A stretch of DNA of 64,000 bases, taken from NCBI RefSeq assembly GCF_009796765.1, contig NZ_CP047023.1:1533501-1597500 (forward strand), in the 5' to 3' direction. A program made the translations under genes and the position numbers. Origin of the DNA: Paraglaciecola sp. L3A3 (GTDB lineage: Bacteria; Pseudomonadota; Gammaproteobacteria; Enterobacterales; Alteromonadaceae). The notes below the pieces were generated by a model that worked only from the letters and a program-made list of their open reading frames with translations, did no database searches and had not been told where the DNA came from. Below are positions 62,482 to 64,000 of this stretch, piece by piece (position 1 is the stretch's first letter; every line of letters starts with the position of its first letter).

Positions 62482-63985
62482 AGTTAAAATGCTGGCGTTT
62501 TCACAATCCTTAGAGCTGAGTAAGGCCCATCCTTATTTTTACACTGGTATGGTTGAACCCAATTATTCTGCTTTTACAGAGCAGTTTTCGCTTACAGTTG
62601 AGGATGATTTTGATGACCCAGTGGCAAGTATTCATCGAGTACAGCCTGATATTATTATGCTTGATCCTGGTCCTTCTGTGCAGCGCTCCACTCTTCCTGA
62701 TGCTCAGATTTTAAAAGCCGCCGCTGCGCATAGGCCTATTATTATTTATAGTACTTTGGACGCTCATTATCATAGTCATCATGCGTTGGTTAAATATTTT
62801 GAACAATTACAACCAGAGGCTATTTTTAGTCATGACTTTTACCATGATTATTTTCCTGCTAATTGGCGTAATCGACAGGTTTGTGTGCCTAATAGTTATA
62901 ATCATAAGCTATTTCGTAATCTTGGGATCAAGAAGGATATTGTCTGTGGGTTTTATGGTGCTGGCTTTTTCGGTTCAGGTAGTTATCCATGGCGACAACG
63001 TGTGGCAGCTAAAGTCGTTCCGGAATTTCCATCGCATATTTTGCCTAGACCAACAGGTTTACGAGATCATGGAATAACTGGCGAGCCTTTTGTAAAAATA
63101 ATGAATCGAACCCAGTTTATTTTTGGTTGCACTAGTTTAAAAGATATTCCAGTGAAAAAAATCTTCGAAATACCAGCTTGTGGTGCAATGTTAATGACAA
63201 ACGAGTCACCTGTTTTAAAAAGTATGGGATTTAAAGATAGAGTGAATTGTTGTTTTGTTGATACCAATAATGTACTTCAAACCATTAGGTATTATCTAGA
63301 TAATCCAGATGAATATGAAAAGGTGGTAGCTGCTGGACAATTACTAGTTGAAACCCAGAACCGCTCTTATCACAGGCAACATATTTTAAATTGGTGGAAT
63401 GCGTATCGAACTAAAAAAGCAGAAACAATGGTTGTCCAACAAAATTTGATGGGAGAGTTTGCGGAAATTTCAATTACGCATGATAACACTCATGTTGTGG
63501 TGCCAAAAAGTTCAATGACTGTGTCGTTACAGAAAGCCAGAAAGTCATGGTTGGCAGATGATTATCAATCATCTGCGGATGCATATTTAGCTGTAGTGGC
63601 AACTTATCCCCTAATGACTGAAGCTGTAATTGGAGCGGTTGGTTCTTTACTTATTCAAAATCAATTATCAGAAGCTGAAACACACATTAGAAAATATTTT
63701 GCGGTATTGGATAAGCCTGGAAAATATGTTGAGTTTAGTAAACAGTTAGTGCTTTATGCTGCGTTATTAAAAATAAGATTGGGCGACAATGATGCCGCAG
63801 AGCAATTATTGGAAAAACATGGTTTATCGATATTAATACAATATATTAAACAGCCTGTAGATATGTTGGCTGCCATTCTGGCGTTACCTGATGTAGATGA
63901 CTTTGCTTATTCTCTCACAGCCATACCAGTTGAAAATCGTGAGCTACATTTTCGAAAGGTAATGTGTTTGAAGCTTACTTATTGA
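62474..63985 (+). CDS. CgeB-like glycosyltransferase with C-terminal TPR-like repeats
   Basis: 503 residues. Residues 1-320 have the layout of the CgeB-type family (VPNSYNHKLFRNLGIKKDIVCGFYGAGFFG, FGCTSLKDIPVKKIFEIPACGAMLMTNESPVLKSMGF, YYLDNPDEYEKVVAAGQLLVE). Residues 350-460 are helical with TPR-like units. Glycan target unknown. Its stop (TGA) is 15 bp before the window ends, so the gene is complete; more of the cluster probably follows. Confidence 0.85.
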   Translation: MSKVKMLAFSQSLELSKAHPYFYTGMVEPNYSAFTEQFSLTVEDDFDDPVASIHRVQPDIIMLDPGPSVQRSTLPDAQILKAAAAHRPIIIYSTLDAHYHSHHALVKYFEQLQPEAIFSHDFYHDYFPANWRNRQVCVPNSYNHKLFRNLGIKKDIVCGFYGAGFFGSGSYPWRQRVAAKVVPEFPSHILPRPTGLRDHGITGEPFVKIMNRTQFIFGCTSLKDIPVKKIFEIPACGAMLMTNESPVLKSMGFKDRVNCCFVDTNNVLQTIRYYLDNPDEYEKVVAAGQLLVETQNRSYHRQHILNWWNAYRTKKAETMVVQQNLMGEFAEISITHDNTHVVVPKSSMTVSLQKARKSWLADDYQSSADAYLAVVATYPLMTEAVIGAVGSLLIQNQLSEAETHIRKYFAVLDKPGKYVEFSKQLVLYAALLKIRLGDNDAAEQLLEKHGLSILIQYIKQPVDMLAAILALPDVDDFAYSLTAIPVENRELHFRKVMCLKLTY

Positions 63986-64000
63986 TTCGCCTTTCCTTAA

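Overview
The window reads as chromosome of a low-GC marine gammaproteobacterium of the Alteromonadales type (Alteromonas, Glaciecola or Paraglaciecola-like). The basis is the polar-flagellum gene order (flgT/flgP, flgMN, flgA, cheV, cheR, flgBCDE, flgFGHIJKL, flagellins, flaG, fliD, fliS), sigma-54 and sigma-28 promoters of the Vibrio/Alteromonas kind, and abundant short dispersed repeats. The genus is inferred from memory of gene order; no comparison was run.

Layout. 1-13.1 kb is ordinary core genome with little operon continuity: the end of bioC, bioD, a low-molecular-weight tyrosine phosphatase, a class II DAHP synthase, feoAB behind a Fur-box-like site, an unknown protein with a sigma-54-like promoter, an NYN-domain protein, sodB, grxD, a membrane coiled-coil protein and a metallophosphoesterase lipoprotein. 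REPIN-like and MITE-like repeats lie in the gaps.

13.55-21.78 kb is an 8.2-kb integrated mobile element. It carries a MOBV-type relaxase, a C5-cytosine methyltransferase with a controller-like HTH protein and a putative restriction enzyme, a small ssDNA-binding-protein-like product, a large HUH rolling-circle replication protein, a complete tRNA-Arg(CCT), a small unknown protein and a tyrosine integrase. It is bounded by a 12-bp direct repeat that is the anticodon loop of a chromosomal tRNA-Arg(CCT). The resident tRNA is cut into a 5' half (right end) and a 3' half (left end), and neither junction rebuilds it. The element's own diverged tRNA-Arg(CCT), placed 8 bp after rep, appears to replace the tRNA that insertion destroys. 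The element's relaxase gene is also very rich in AGG, the codon this tRNA reads. This is the most interesting system in the window.

21.8-50.9 kb is the flagellar region: flgT and flgP (outer-membrane ring), flgN-flgM (sigma-28 promoter), flgA, cheV, cheR, then flgBCDE and flgFGHIJKL (each behind a sigma-54 promoter). After flgL come a repeat-rich gap, a small membrane protein, a RelE/Phd-type toxin-antitoxin pair and a beta-propeller-like protein. Four flagellin genes of 274 codons follow, in two sequence types, then flaG, fliD, fliS and a fliT-like gene. Between flagellins 3 and 4 lie a 12-copy heptanucleotide repeat and two tandem copies of a structured element ending in intrinsic terminators.

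51.0-64.0 kb is a nonulosonic (pseudaminic-type) acid and glycan cluster, presumably for flagellin glycosylation: pseB, pseC, pseF, a GT9-like glycosyltransferase, pseI, pseG, a pseH-like acetyltransferase, then an acyl carrier protein, an AMP-forming ligase and an SDR reductase that suggest an acyl decoration. A LicD-type transferase, a TagD-like cytidylyltransferase, a Stealth-family phosphotransferase and a CgeB-like glycosyltransferase follow, suggesting a phosphodiester-linked (possibly glycerol phosphate) modification. No Maf-family flagellin glycosyltransferase is seen inside the window.
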